Assembly: GCF_000004195.4 (NCBI RefSeq)
Contig: NC_030678.2
Coordinates: 58,435,378 to 58,499,377 of the forward strand
Source of the DNA: Xenopus tropicalis
Taxonomy: Eukaryota; Chordata; Amphibia; Anura; Pipidae
Length of the DNA: 64,000 bases
Direction of reading: 5' to 3'
Below are positions 11,001-22,358 of this stretch, piece after piece. The notes beneath the pieces were generated by a model. The model was not told the origin of the DNA. It saw only the letters and a program-made list of their open reading frames with translations, and did no database searches. Made by a program: the position numbers and the translations under genes. Position 1 is the first letter of the stretch. Each line of letters starts with the position of its first letter.

Positions 11001-11295
11001 GGGGCAGATTTATCAAAACACGAGTTCGAATCCCGAATGGGAAAAATTCAGATTGGAAACAAAAATTTCTAAAGATCGCAAATATCACGAAAATGCTTAT
11101 GAAAAAATCATATTAGTCACCCTAATATCGTATTGGCGATCTGAAAGTCCTGAAATTTTCGTACCAAACGAGTGTAAACAGTGGCAGAGCCTTTCCGAAT
11201 CTTTTGTGCAAGCATCCGAAAAAGTAGTGCGGGTCGTCCGAAAAAGTGGCGCGGGCCCGAAAAAAACGGCGAAGATAAATCGATAAATCTCCCCC
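11001..11295. mobile_element. CpG-rich foldback MITE, copy 1
   Basis: The left terminus GGGGCAGATTTATCAAAACA and right terminus TCGATAAATCTCCCCC are inverted repeats. The interior pairs CGAAAATTTC-type and CGGCGAAG segments and is richer in CpG than its surroundings. Flanks are ATT on the left and ATA on the right. Related to 18201-18536 and 29958-30394. Six overlapping open frames on both strands come from this repeat and are not genes. Confidence 0.65.
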
Positions 11296-13084
11296 ATAGT
11301 GTACTTTTATCATGTACTTTGCTATGTTCCAGTTCCACATTTTACTGGGCCATATTTAAAACAATTACATGTCTGTATTGCCTTCAGATTGTTCCAGATT
11401 TTTCCTAGTGAATTTTCTTACAAATGCATTCCTAAAACAATTTCCCATGAAAGAAAAACATTTCTTTAGACTAGAGAACACTAATACAGTTTAAATTTTC
11501 TACTGTGGTTCTTGAATTTATGCACTGCCTTTAGATTCTTGATGAATTATTAGGTGTATTTGCAGATGAAGCAAAAACAAAGTCCACTTTGTTTAACACT
11601 GTAGAAATGCTCAGTTTGGTAAATATGCCATTAATTGCACTAACCAAATCAAGCTAAGCGGATACCCAAAGCATGTTGGAATTAGTAAATAAAGCATTCC
11701 TTTGTAATGCTGCCTTATGGCATAGAGAGCAACGCCAATGCATTATGAAGCTGTTGCAATCACCATTGCATCTTACAGTCAACATCATTGCACATAGTGC
11801 CCCAAATCCATAGTGACACCTACTGTAAATGAGGTGCAAAGTGCAGTGATATAGGTGCAAATGATTGCTGTGCTTAAAACCTGACTTAAAGCATCTCATA
11901 AGCCCAGGGTTCCATTAGCACCCTCTACCTGCATATAAATTATTTAGTACCAAGAGAACAGGCTGCAAATGAACTGTTTCAAAAAATAACAAATGAAATG
12001 CACATATAGCCACATAGAGAAATGTACCCACAACGCTGCACTCTGCAAGTTAGATGTACAGCCCGCAACCAATTGGCAGGTAGCATTTATTGGTGTTTTC
12101 TTTACATTACCTCATTAATGTTTATTCTCAATGTTTATTCGGGAAACATACAGTTTTGGCTAAAAACAAATCATGATAAATGCACAGAAGTGTATTTGGC
12201 ACACATTGTATTGAATGCTTATTTAATATTGAATTTTGTTGATATAATCTGAGTGTGTTCTGTGCACATTTGCAAACAACCTGTATTGGTGAGTGTAAAC
12301 CTGTGTTTAGGCATGCATTAATATGTGTTTAGAGGTGCATTTGGCAACTGTATTTTGAGTAAAAAATCATAATACAGATACAAATTGCATATACTGTCAA
12401 AAATGTACATCTTATATATGTAGCATCCTTAGACCTGATAACTAGAGTGGTGGAAATCTAAAACCTTCGTTAGTTTAATGTCAACATTCAAATTCGTTTA
12501 AACATGAGTAATGGTAAAAGCATGTGTTTGTATTTTATGCTTTTTATATTATATTTTCTCAGTTTAAGTCCTGTAAGTTGTGCAAAAGGTGTTAGAATGT
12601 AAATACATCTGGCAATGTTGACAGTGTTATTTCATATAGAAGCCATTTCTCTCCTGTAATTATAGTTTCCTCTTGGCTTTTGGGTACCCAAGGGTTTTTA
12701 TTTCATTTCAGTTGACCTTGCTGATTCTTCTAGAGACTGTTCTATGTAACTACTCCTTGCTCTTTGAAATTAGACTTTCAAACAATTCCTGTGGGTCTTC
12801 CACCTTCAATCTTCATGGCATGACTTTTTGAACTAGTGCTTCTGCTTCCTAAAATCTCCTTTGTTCCTAATATGCGTTGACAACCCTAACTGTAAAACAG
12901 AAGTTGTCTGTATATAAATGGGAATATTTTAGCAGTCACTTCTGTGCATGAATAATGGCTGACCTCACACAGGGTAGGCCAGGGTGGGCTAAATCTTGAG
13001 ACCTCCAAGAAACCTTGATGTTTGTACAGTTTGGCCCCCCATATAAATGGGCAAACTGTATTATTCTGACTGATGAGCCTGCAT
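11296..13084. other. No gene seen
   Basis: No supported gene. Phrases rich in GCAACT, TTGCA and GTGCA at 11660-12100 suggest an old degraded repeat, but I cannot set boundaries. Confidence 0.4.
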
Positions 13085-13460
13085 GCAGATTAGTTTTGTT
13101 TATATGTGAAATTGTTGGCCCAGCAGTTGCAATGGCATTGATTTCCCCATATATGTGCTGGACCAGATAATTGGTTGGCCCAGTTTTCTACTTTGGTCAA
13201 TCCACTTTAGTGTGATGACACCACAGATTTATCGCCCAAATTGATGACAAGAAGTCATATTGGGGCCCAAAATAATTCAGTTGATAGCATTTTGATGATA
13301 AAATGGAATAATGTGATCAGAGCAAATGACGCCAATAAAATATCCTTCTGCCCAGCAAGGACCACATCAATGAGCCAATGTTGTCCTCACCCCAACAGGA
13401 TTTTTAAACCTGCTGAGTATGCCTTCATTTTATTTAGGCCGGTAGTTGACTTAATGCAAA
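13085..13460. repeat. Degraded dispersed repeat (CCAACAGGATTTTTAAACCTG type)
   Basis: The segment at 13390-13412 (CCCCAACAGGATTTTTAAAC) recurs at about 55899-55925 as CCCCAACGGGATTTTTAAAC, in both cases just after a GATGnTnnCCT phrase. The flanking text (GCCCAGCAAGGACCAC, TTGGCCCAG) is typical of an old frog MITE with eroded ends. Boundaries are estimates. Confidence 0.4.
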
Positions 13461-13477
13461 TAATAAAAACTGCTTTA

Positions 13478-13766
13478 GGGTACTGGCACACAGGGAAATT
13501 TGTCATCCGCAGTAAATCTGTGCTAGTGTGGGCAAAAAATCTCTTGAAAATGCCTTGCACTTTACTTACCTTTGGATCGCCGTAAGAAAAACACATTACT
13601 TGCAACTTAAAATCAAAAAAATGCAATGTGAGGGCAATTTCCAGTGATTAAGCAAGATTGCCATCAGAAAGTTTTGCTGCAATGCAAAGGAGAAGCCATT
13701 TTCAGGGTCACTGCCAGTAGCACAAATTTACCATGGGCAAAAATTCTCCCCTTGTGCCAGTAGCCT
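13478..13766. mobile_element. TTA-flanked MITE with GTACTGGCACACAGGG ends
   Basis: The left end GGGTACTGGCACACAGGGAA follows TTA (13475-13477). The right end CCCCTTGTGCCAGTAGCC is followed by TTG (a decayed TTA). The termini are inverted repeats around CTGGCACA/TGTGCCAG and resemble those of the palindromic family at 25946 (CTCTGGCACA). The interior has CTTGCACTTT and ATTGC motifs but no coding frame. Probably Harbinger-like. Confidence 0.6.
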
Positions 13767-13806
13767 TGCTGCCCAATATTTCTGTGAAGGTGTTACTACT
13801 TAGTAA

Positions 13807-14036
13807 AAATTATTTCAGCAGGCACAACAAGTAAAGTGCAAGCAGGGCAAAGCCCCTGCGTGTTTATTCAGAAAGCACTGAATAAACACGCAAGGGCTTT
13901 GCCCCGCTTGCACTTTACTTGTTGTGCCTGCTGAAATAATTTTTACTGGACTGTATTGAGAGTGCCGACTCTCTAGGCCGTGCAGTGGAAAACTTTTTGG
14001 AGGAGGTAAGGGTGTGCTGGTGTTAAGTTTTGCTTC
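13807..14036. mobile_element. Foldback insertion with 69-bp arms and a 14-bp direct-repeat flank
   Basis: A 14-bp sequence GTTACTACTTAGTA occurs perfectly at 13793-13806 and 14037-14050, bracketing the insertion. Within it, 13803-13871 and 13880-13948 are inverted copies of each other with only two mismatches in 69 bp and an 8-base loop; each arm carries TGAATAAACACGC and GGGCAAAGCCC or its partner. Downstream is a non-palindromic 88-bp segment (TGGACTGTATTGAG ... TTAAGTTTTGCTTC). A 14-bp duplication is too long for hAT, Harbinger or Kolobok and fits LINE-machinery retrotransposition of an RNA or cDNA that snapped back. The first arm overlaps the last 4 bp of the left direct repeat (AGTA), suggesting microhomology at the junction. 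Source family not identified. Confidence 0.6.
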
Positions 14037-14050
14037 GTTACTACTTAGTA

Positions 14051-17000
14051 GCCATTGTCTCACTTACAGCCTAGCTCCTTATTACTAACATAGTATCTAT
14101 TATGTTTCAAATAAACCCAGGAAAAAACATGGTATGACATTTCTGGAGGTGTGGTCAGTTGGACTTTACAAATCCCTGGGTGTTCTTATGTCCTGTACAG
14201 AGCAATTCTATTTATCAGCATTCTCATTTGCATGGTTTTAGATGTTTCTGAAACCACAAATAAAAAATGCCAAGTGATTTATTAAAACAGCCTTTTAAAA
14301 AAAAAAAAAAAAAAGCAATGAAGGAGAACATCAAAAAATGTTTTGTTACAAGAATGAAAAAAAAACCCTGAAAAACCTCTAAAATCATGAAGCAAAGAAA
14401 GATTAGCCAATTGAAAAAGCTGCTATTGACTCTACATGACCTTGACTTGCAGTTTTGACGTATTATAAATGCAGAAACAGTCACATCAACAGTCAAATCA
14501 TATTTTTGTGCAAAAGACAAAGAAATATGTAACAAATAAATAAAAAAAAGTCTACAGTAGCACAGATATTACCATGTAAACAATTTGGTAGGGAAATGTG
14601 AGGGTATAGGAGCCTTTTTGTATTTGTGTAGAATAATTCTGAAGAAAAGTATTAAATGAGATTTCTAGATACAGTACAACAGCGTTGTCTATTAAAAAGT
14701 AATTTAAAAATGAGCCAGGTTTTATCCCTATAAATATATATATACTGCAGTGTTTTTTACTGTAAGTAATCGCAAGTAAATTGAATAGCCCAGGGAGAGT
14801 TAGTGAGAGAGTTCACTTACTCAGTTTTAATAACAGACTATTGGTTGGTAGCTATGATACATTCCCTGCTGGGATGACGGTGCCAGCAACACTAGTGTAC
14901 AGAGGTGTCTGAAACAATATACTTGCCTTTTCTGCAAAATTATTGATGGTCTCTAAAAAGCTTTTACACATACTCATAAAGTGTCTGGGATGTTGGTGGT
15001 CTTTTAAACAATGAGTGGGTTGAAGCCTCTGGATTCTAATTTGAATGATATCTTAGTAGCTAAGGAGATATTATTATTAAAACTTAGCAATACACTGTTC
15101 GTGGTCACTAGGTCAGTAACATACTGGCGCTCAATCCTTTTCATGCTAGCTGCCATTTCTAAAGACTCGTGCCAGTGAAAGGTCATAAAAAGCAAACAAT
15201 GGCTACTCAATTACACCAGTTCCCTAGAGATAATGTGATTTTAGCCAAAGCTGCATATTTTGCTACATAATTATTTTCTATTGCCCTGCCATCTTTTCAA
15301 ATCCTAGCAATTTGTTTTCTACTATGAGGCAGAAAATCCCACTTTTGGTCCTTAAATCCATCGTTGTTATTATACTCAGTTTAAGTGACCTTGGTGTTTG
15401 GCTATTTAACGCACTTTCAAAATATGGCATCAATATTTTATTCTGGGTAGGGTTACATTTCCTGTTGTGTTCAGTTGTGGCTTTGCTTAGAAGAATTTAA
15501 ATTACTAGTTTGGTAATTGCTGAATTTCCTCCATGCCTGAGTAAGATTTATTGTGAAACGAATAAAAAAAAAAATTATTTTGGATAACTGTTCCTGGAAA
15601 GAGAATAGTAAAAGTTATCTGGAAAAAAAAGAGCTTAATGTGAAAATAGCCTATCTTGAGAACACCTCAACTACAGAGAAGTTAAGTATCCAGCTATGGC
15701 TTCCAGATGTCCAGGATTGCAGAGTCTAAAAAGGAGTTGGAACCACACCAACAGAACTCCACTAGAACAATCAGCACTATTGGAAATGGAAGTTTTATAT
15801 TCCGAGCCAGTTTCATGAGTAGAACAGAGGTGTTGACAGACCAGGATGGATCACAAAAAAGGAAGTTTTTTTTCACAGAGAAGATAAAGATTTGAAAGTA
15901 GTTGGACTCATAGAAACTGTACATCTAAGACAGCATGTTAAACTAGTTTCCTCAATTATGTGTGAGGTGAATGTTTCAACAGCATCCCAGTAACTGAAGA
16001 AGATAAATGAAATACAATGTGAGCAGGTGATAATTTTGAGGCATTAAGCACATTCTTTCTTAGAGATTAAAGACATAAGTGAATATTGATCCCCACACAA
16101 ATCCAAAGCTAATAGGCAGTTACTATGGAAACAGCCCTCTGTTAGGTATGTTTATACAAGTGTATATTGAAAGCTTTAAGGGGTTACTTTATAAAGTCAT
16201 CTATGGCCAAAACCCTAATTGCCATCAAGAGTGAAATTTTGGCAGCAAAAATGTTTGGGAGACTCTGACTTCAGAAGTAATTATGTGGTGAGAACACTGC
16301 CTATACAATTTTATTGCCACTGACCTCTGAAAGTATATTAAAAAAAAAAACAAGACATAATATTCTAGTGCATACAGTAGCCTCTACAGGAAAACAACCT
16401 TACCACAGAGATACATTTTTCAGCAGAGAAGAACTTGCTGGTTTATATAGTGTGTCCATTTAATGATTGCAATTTGGTAAGCAAGCATTGTAAAGTGCCG
16501 TGGGAAACTAAATTACCCCTGATTAGAAATACAGCACATTTTTATTTTTTTATTTTTTTATTTAAGTACTGCCATTACCCAAGCTTGCATGTAATATGCA
16601 CAATACACATAAACTCATAAAATCTTCTAATGTAGCGCAGCTAGTCTTGCGTTAAGGTTTTAAAACGGGTTTTTCAATTATACTGGGCTATTTTTATCAA
16701 CATTTCAGTGGAACCAATACAGGACCACAGAATATTGAATGTACCAGATAAATCAATGGAAAGCATGAAAACTTCTCTATTGATACTTACGTCAAAAATA
16801 CATTTTCCCAGAATAGTCTGTGACATAGAAAATACTGGTACACTTGTATTTTATATTTCCTCAACTTATTTTGCTCCAGGTGTTTCTTCTACCAGGTAGT
16901 CTGTTTCTGGTACACGATAGTAGCCAACAGTGAAGCTGAATGCATGACATACTAAGCTACATGACATTCCCATAAGTTTCTTAATTTTGATTCTCTACTC
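14051..17000. other. No gene seen; poly(A) run at 14297-14314
   Basis: Almost 3 kb with no supported gene or clear mobile element. A pure A18 run sits at 14297-14314, and shorter T or A runs occur at about 15565-15575 and 16540-16560. Confidence 0.4.
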
Positions 17001-17297
17001 CAGGGATCCCCAACCTTTTATACCCATGAGCCACATTCAAATGGAAAAAGTGTTGGGAAACAACACAAGCGTAAAAAATGCCAAATAAGAGCTATGGTTG
17101 GCTATTTGGTAGCCCCTATGGGGACTGGCAGCCTACAGAAGGCTCTTTTTGGCATTAAACTGGGTTTTTTATGCAACTTAAACTTGCTTTCAAGCCACAA
17201 ATTCACAAATGAACACCTACTTTGGGGCCACTGGGAGCAACATTCAATGTGTTGGTGAGCAACATGTTGCTCTCGAGCAGCTGGTTGGGGATCACTG
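17001..17297 (+). mobile_element. hAT MITE (GATCCCCAACC family), copy 1
   Basis: The termini CAGGGATCCCCAACC and GGTTGGGGATCACTG are inverted repeats. An 8-bp TSD flanks the element with one mismatch: CTCTACTC (16993-17000) and CTCTACAC (17298-17305). The interior has the family's 'gccaaataagagctatggttggctatttgg' and 'ggagcaacattcaatgtgttggtgagcaac' text, which lets related copies be aligned over the full ~300 bp. 8-bp TSDs and CAGGG ends define hAT; the TA centre of the TSD matches the Buster-type preference nnnTAnnn. No transposase. Confidence 0.9.
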
Positions 17298-17858
17298 CTC
17301 TACACCAACCTGTATGGCTGCAAGTTGGCCTAAACTATGGCATCTTCATACTGCCAGAGTAGTATCCCTTTAAGAGGAACTATATAAGAATGTTTGTTAA
17401 ATAATTAAAAATACATATAGTACAATGCTCAAAAAGTCTGTTTTAACCTGCCAATGTTTCAATGTTTTGTCTGAGAGAGCAAGTTACAGCAAGTGTTGGC
17501 TTAGAATAGACAGGTTACATATGTAGTTTGTCTAATAAAGCAAAATAATGAGTATGTGCCAGAGGGCAAGGGATAAGGGAGTAAAGGCATATAAAAGTAG
17601 GGTCACATATTTGTTTGTAGGTCAAGTCCCCCAAAAATATTATGAAAGTAAAGAGTGCACATATACTTACCTCCAGTAATCCTGGTTAAACAGAGAGAGA
17701 TAGGTGCCCCTTTACTGGGCAATTTCCTTATACTCCCCTATATGGGGAAAAGGAATCCAACAAGTCTCAAGTAACAAGATTTCCTACCACCAGAATGGCA
17801 GAATTTAGGGTAATTCTATCTAAATTCAAAGTTCCATTAAACTTTCTACACACAGAAA

Positions 17859-17912
17859 ATTTCTGTAATTCAGAGCTTTCTGGATAATGGATTTCAAAAT
17901 AACAGACCCTAT
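17859..17912 (+). mobile_element. TA-flanked MITE, short 3' fragment
   Basis: The phrase 'ctgtaattcagagctttctg' followed by GATAATGGATTTC matches the last part of the element at 50029-50362, then decays (ACAGACCCTATATTTG). Only the terminal ~55 bp are recognisable. Confidence 0.55.
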
Positions 17913-18200
17913 ATTTGTATTTGCATGTGTATAATATCCTTTTATGTGGTGTTAACAAGGTGAGATTATTTGAAAGCACTGTGGCTAATAACAGACCTCA
18001 TTGGGTGGCAACAATGACTGTAATTGTGAAGGGAAGGACACAGCAGGGGCAGTATGTGGCGGTCACTAGCAATTTTCTGTGTGCAGAGGGTTTGCCACAT
18101 ATTCCATTAGCATAGGTAACTAAACAAGGATTTAGGTAGGGCTGTGATGGGCCTATTGCACCATACAGTAGCTCACAGCAATCAGTTTAGCCTACTCATA

Positions 18201-18536
18201 GGGGCAGATTTACTAATCCACGAATCCGAATCCCGAATGGGAAAAAATCAGATTGGAAACGAACATTTTGTCGCGACTTTTCGTAGCCATTACGACTTTC
18301 GTGAATTACGAATTTTTCGTATTGAGCGCTTTCGTATTCGGCGCAACAGTACAATTTTTTTGCGACAGCTACGGAAAAGTTGCGACAATTCGCGAAAGTC
18401 GGAACGGCTACGAAAAAGTCGCGACAATTCGCGAAAAAGTCACAACGACGACGAAAAAAATCGCAAAATACCGATCATTACGAAAAAAACGCATTTGGAC
18501 GCTTTCGGTCCGTTCGTGGATTAGTAAATCTGCCCC
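18201..18536. mobile_element. CpG-rich foldback MITE, copy 2
   Basis: The left terminus GGGGCAGATTTACTAATCCA and right terminus GGATTAGTAAATCTGCCCC are close inverted repeats flanked by ATA on both sides. The interior contains repeated CTACGAAAAAGTCGCGACAA units with AATTCGCGAAA spacers, so it is both inverted and tandemly repeated and is dense in CpG. The predicted frames through it are low-complexity (Arg, Lys, Ser) and not genes. The small target duplication suits a Harbinger-like or related cut-and-paste element. Confidence 0.75.
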
Positions 18537-19279
18537 ATAGAAACAGATTTTGCAAATACTGTTATAATTGCAGTGTGTCAACTTAACATGTACCCTTTAT
18601 CCATTGAATAAGCAGCAATGCCTTTTTGAGAATTCGAAGTTCAAAGGTGTCAAAAACAAAAATGGTTATCTCACAGATAAACCAGGGAAAGAACAAACTA
18701 AAATCTATAATTCTCATGCCCAGAGTTAAATGGAATTTGTATCAAATGTTATCATTTTCAGACCTTGGCAGATTTAAATGTATGTTAATCTGTGTGTGCT
18801 TACTTCAGCAGCTGTCTGGGTAAAACAAAAATATATATATACATATGTGTGTGTATACTTGTACACAAGTTTTTTTCATGCACTGTTTCATGGACTGTGA
18901 GTCAACAGCCAGCTATTTGCGCAATCAGAAAATAAACTTCTTTTTCTCCAGGCCTGGTCTTGTTAACATTTGGGTGCTGTTCAACTGTTCTGGAATTTGG
19001 GTGTGCAGTCAATTCATGTATCAGCCCTTTGATGTTTGAGAAAAAAAAAATTGAATCTTTGGTTTCCACCTAATAAAATTAGATTTGAGATAGAATTTAT
19101 AGAGAATAAAATAATTTCTTCTGATAAAGGAGAGTCAGTGGCAAAATAGGTACAAAAATGTGACTGCTCTCTGATTTCCTACCGTTCTCTTCAAGGTGCA
19201 TCCAGCGTGTCAGATGGCCATCTCTCATAGAGCCCATTACAAGCAAATGCAGCATTTTCCCTATCACTGTACCCAATGA
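18537..19279. other. No gene seen
   Basis: No supported gene or repeat family. Short TATATACATATG and GTGTGTGT runs lie at about 18830-18855. Confidence 0.4.
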
Positions 19280-20030
19280 TGGGTATGATTCTTTTGGCAC
19301 AAGTCTACTGCACCTATTGACCCATTTTGGTGGGTTTCAGAGGGTGGCAGCCACCCCGATTCAATATGCCAGGTTTAGTACATTGTGGCACTTTTGCTCC
19401 TTTCTAGTGACCAATGACCCATAGAGAAGTGTAGGGAACGTGGGGGCATGACAGAGCCGTAGGGTATAAGCCATGCCCAGCTGGTAAGGGATTGGTTGCT
19501 TCAAATGAGGCAGGCAATGGGGTATAAATAAGGGGGATAGAGTTTTCCCGCTCACTTCCATTTTAGGCAGTGCACCCTATACAGGTGAGTTGGTATGGAA
19601 ATTTTGATGGCGGGGTAGTTGAGTCCGGGAACCAATGGTTGCATAGTTATTGGTGGTTGTCACGCCTGGCACCTCAGGGGTAAGGGGGTGTATCAGGAAG
19701 TGAAGTGTCTGAGGAGTAGGTGGTTCCGGGCTAGGATGGCAGCTGGCAGCGCGAGTGGCATTGCGCAGTTATTGGATGGTTGCGGTTGTTTGTTATACAA
19801 ACGTTCAAGTTATGTTTATGTTTATCATATTTTCATGTTATGTTGTGATATGTTATCATATGTTCAAGTTATGCCAGTTTGCTTATGGTATGTTTTAAAT
19901 ATGTTGTTAATAAATGTTCTGCCGGCCTTTTCATCCAAACTGGTGTCTGTGTAATTTACTTGGGATTTGAGGGATAAGGGGATAGGTGGGGTAGGTTGGA
20001 AAAGGGCAGGGCAAGTCCCAACGATGCGCC
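19280..20030 (+). repeat. LTR-like unit with TATA box and poly(A) signal
   Basis: A block of higher GC than its flanks contains GGTATAAATAAGG (TATA at 19523-19530) and, about 380 bp on, AATAAA (19909-19914) followed by a GT-rich stretch (GGTGTCTGTG). This order (promoter, short transcribed region, poly(A) signal) is that of a retroelement LTR, or of a very short transcription unit. I cannot find paired termini or a target duplication, so boundaries are estimates and the class is undecided. No coding frame is credible. Confidence 0.35.
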
Positions 20031-21000
20031 TGTCATGTCTTTACTTTCTGGTTCAGAATGGGGTTACGTTAGGTGTATGCAATCAACACTGGATTCCAAC
20101 AGAATGGACCATCACTATGAAAAACAAATCCACTGAACTGTAGTGTATGTATAATAAATCTGTTTCACAAATAATCTTTATTCATTTTCTCACAGTTATT
20201 TAATTATTTGTGATTTCCATAAGCTAAAAGAAATGCTTTGTAAAGCAATGAAATGCAATATGAGCAATAGAAACGTATTGGAAGATAAACTCATATGTTT
20301 TTTTTACCTGACAACAGAACACTGGAGCAAAGCATATTTGATTTTTAAATTGGAACACATATTGCAAATGCCAACCCAACCCCTCCTGGTGGCTAGTTAT
20401 GCTAATGCGACCAGAAATAGGTGACATCTCATATATCATCCATTTATGTTGCATCCAGTGTACAGCTGACAATAGCACAGGTAGTATCAAAAACCCCATT
20501 TCGTTTTAGAGTTTTGGAAACAAATCATAAAATATCCTTGTATCTTGTCACCAACTCTTTTCACAGAATCTAACTGCTCCAAATGCAAGGCAGTTTCCTA
20601 CTGTGACATTGCTCTTATATTGGCCAGCCCAGCAGATTTTCCTTTGTCAGTATGATCTGCAACAGTCTTCACTGGATCCTTTTAATCATTATGCAAAAAC
20701 AACAGCTTCTGCTTCTCAGACACTAAATTATCACGGTTCAAGGAGGTTACATGGGCATCTTTGAACAGGCAGAAGTGGGGGAAGTCATGATGTCATCTCA
20801 AGCATTGTCTTCATGGAACCTCATTCATCAAGCCGTCACTTTAGGTTTCTGAGCAGGGTCTCTGAGCTATAGATTGGTCTGTCCTAGGTACAGTGAAGGT
20901 TTCTAGTGGCTGTACATTCATCAGCTGGTGGCTACAAGGCACTAATCTGGAATGCAGCTCAGCATTTAACACAGGAAAAAACACACATGAGGCTGAGGCA
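20031..21000. other. No gene seen
   Basis: No supported gene. A CRE-like TGATGTCATC occurs near 20788 upstream of the candidate promoter at 21002. Confidence 0.35.
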
Positions 21001-21001
21001 G

Positions 21002-21117
21002 TATAAATCCCACTTTAAGATAAATGTGAGTGGTTCATTAGTGCGTTCGGAACTGCAGAACAACCATATGTGCTCTGAACTTTCCCCATTGTTTTTATTT
21101 TCTGGTGAAGTGTACAG
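21002..21117 (+). promoter_or_regulatory. Candidate TATA promoter and short first exon
   Basis: TATAAAT at 21002-21008 is followed about 110 bp later by a strong splice-donor match, TACAG|GTAAGCC, with the exon edge at 21117. An open frame from 20906 runs through the donor, but its peptide is not recognised, so a non-coding exon is as likely. The block is not part of any repeat I can identify. The evidence is only motif order and donor strength; chance matches of this kind are common. Confidence 0.2.
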
Positions 21118-21836
21118 GTAAGCCACATATTTTGTTGCCTTCTCTTTTTAAAGTGTTTATGTTTTGGGATTGACTTTGCTATTTAATGCTGAAAATAACA
21201 CTTCATTTCTATTCATACTGACTTTGTGTGGTGGGGTGAGGCAATAAGAGCTTTACAGCCTGATATATAAACATGCAATTATGTGGTTGCACATCTTTAA
21301 CTACCCAGGGTAATAAAGTAAAGTTCTTGATTATATGCTGGTCTATTTAATTTAATTTCAAACCTCTTGGTAGTGAACGGAATAAAAGTTTAATAACACC
21401 AATGGTGAGGAGGGTAGCAACATGGCCCTCTGGCAGCCAGGCATCTATTCTGTACCCGCAGCCAGGGTCTATAGTCATTAAAAAAGCTGTTTAGTATTTG
21501 TTTCAAGGATGCCTAACCAGCTGCCAATCAGATGATGAACTACAACTTTTCAATTCACTGAACGATTACAGCTACAGGTTTAACAACCCTGCTTTACAAT
21601 TTGATTTTAGTAGGAGATTGTTCACTTCATAATTGTGGCACAGACAGCAGAATACTAAGACAGTTTGCAATTGGTCTTTTTTTATTAAAAATTATTTTTT
21701 GTAAACGTGAAACAGAAGAAAGCCTTCAAAAGACAAGCAGTAAAAAATAACACTAACAATAAGGCAAACAATAAGACAAATGGGTGATTTTCAACACTGG
21801 CATATATAAACCAGCAGAGAAAAGCTGATCCACCGC
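21118..21836. other. No gene seen
   Basis: No supported gene. The phrase at 21536-21560 (GATGAACTACAACTTTT) is a remnant of a common 'aactacaactcc' vertebrate-type repeat. Confidence 0.35.
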
Positions 21837-22095
21837 CAGAGGTGGGCCAAGCCGACTGGACGCCCTAGGCGACCCGACTGGCCACTTCGCCCCCTCGCTC
21901 TTGCATGAACGAGCACATGCGCATCGTTGGGGGGGGAGCATCTAGTATAACGTGCAGACGGCGTAGCACAGGAAATCAGCGGTGGGGGTTAGAGATCCCG
22001 GACTAGAAGTAGGCAACAGAGGTACTTGCCTAGTGCCCTTTCACTGTTGTGCCCTAGGCAGGTGCCTCTTCTGCCTACCCCTAGTTCCAGCCCTG
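21837..22095 (-). mobile_element. hAT MITE (CCCTAGTTCCAGCCCTG family)
   Basis: The right end CCCCTAGTTCCAGCCCTG is the complement of the left end of the copies at 56178 and 59009 (CAGGGCCGGAACTAGGGG). The left end is CAGAGGTGGGCC. Flanks TCCACCGC (21829-21836) and TCCGCTGC (22096-22103) agree at 6 of 8 positions, both differences being transitions, so they are a plausible decayed 8-bp TSD. The interior holds the family text 'gtgccctaggcaggtgcctc'. GC- and CpG-rich compared with flanks. Confidence 0.7.
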
Positions 22096-22190
22096 TCCGC
22101 TGCCTTCCACTACCTGAATGTGTGTGCATTGACAGGTACAGGACCAGCATGTACAGAGCATATTTCAGCCTGAAAATGAAAACCTTAGAG

Positions 22191-22318
22191 CAGGGATACC
22201 CAACCTTTTTTTTACTCGTGAGGCCACTACAAAAGTGTGAAAAAAAGTTTTTTAGGGATAGCAAAAAAGGATTGTGATTAGCTACATTAGATGTGCACCT
22301 ACTGTACATTGAGACCCC
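22191..22318 (+). mobile_element. hAT MITE (GATCCCCAACC family), 5' fragment
   Basis: It begins CAGGGATACCCAACC after CCTTAGAG (22183-22190), which has the TA centre seen in this family's target sites. It matches the family for the first ~60 bp (TTACTCGTGAGGCCAC) and then degrades. The right terminus is absent; the sequence passes into a fragment of the TA-flanked MITE. Confidence 0.6.
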
Positions 22319-22358
22319 CAGGTCCCAAGCATTCTGGATAACAGGTCCCAAACCTGTA
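22319..22358 (-). mobile_element. TA-flanked MITE, terminal fragment
   Basis: Reads CAGGTCCCAAGCATTCTGG, then ATAACAGGTCCCAAACCTG and TA: the terminal ~40 bp of the family in the reverse orientation. It is joined directly to the truncated hAT copy. Confidence 0.65.

Noticed and set aside
11020..11040. GAGTTCGAATCCCGA resembling a tRNA/SINE B box
   Set aside because: No A box or cloverleaf at the right distance; the motif is part of the inverted terminus of a foldback MITE.
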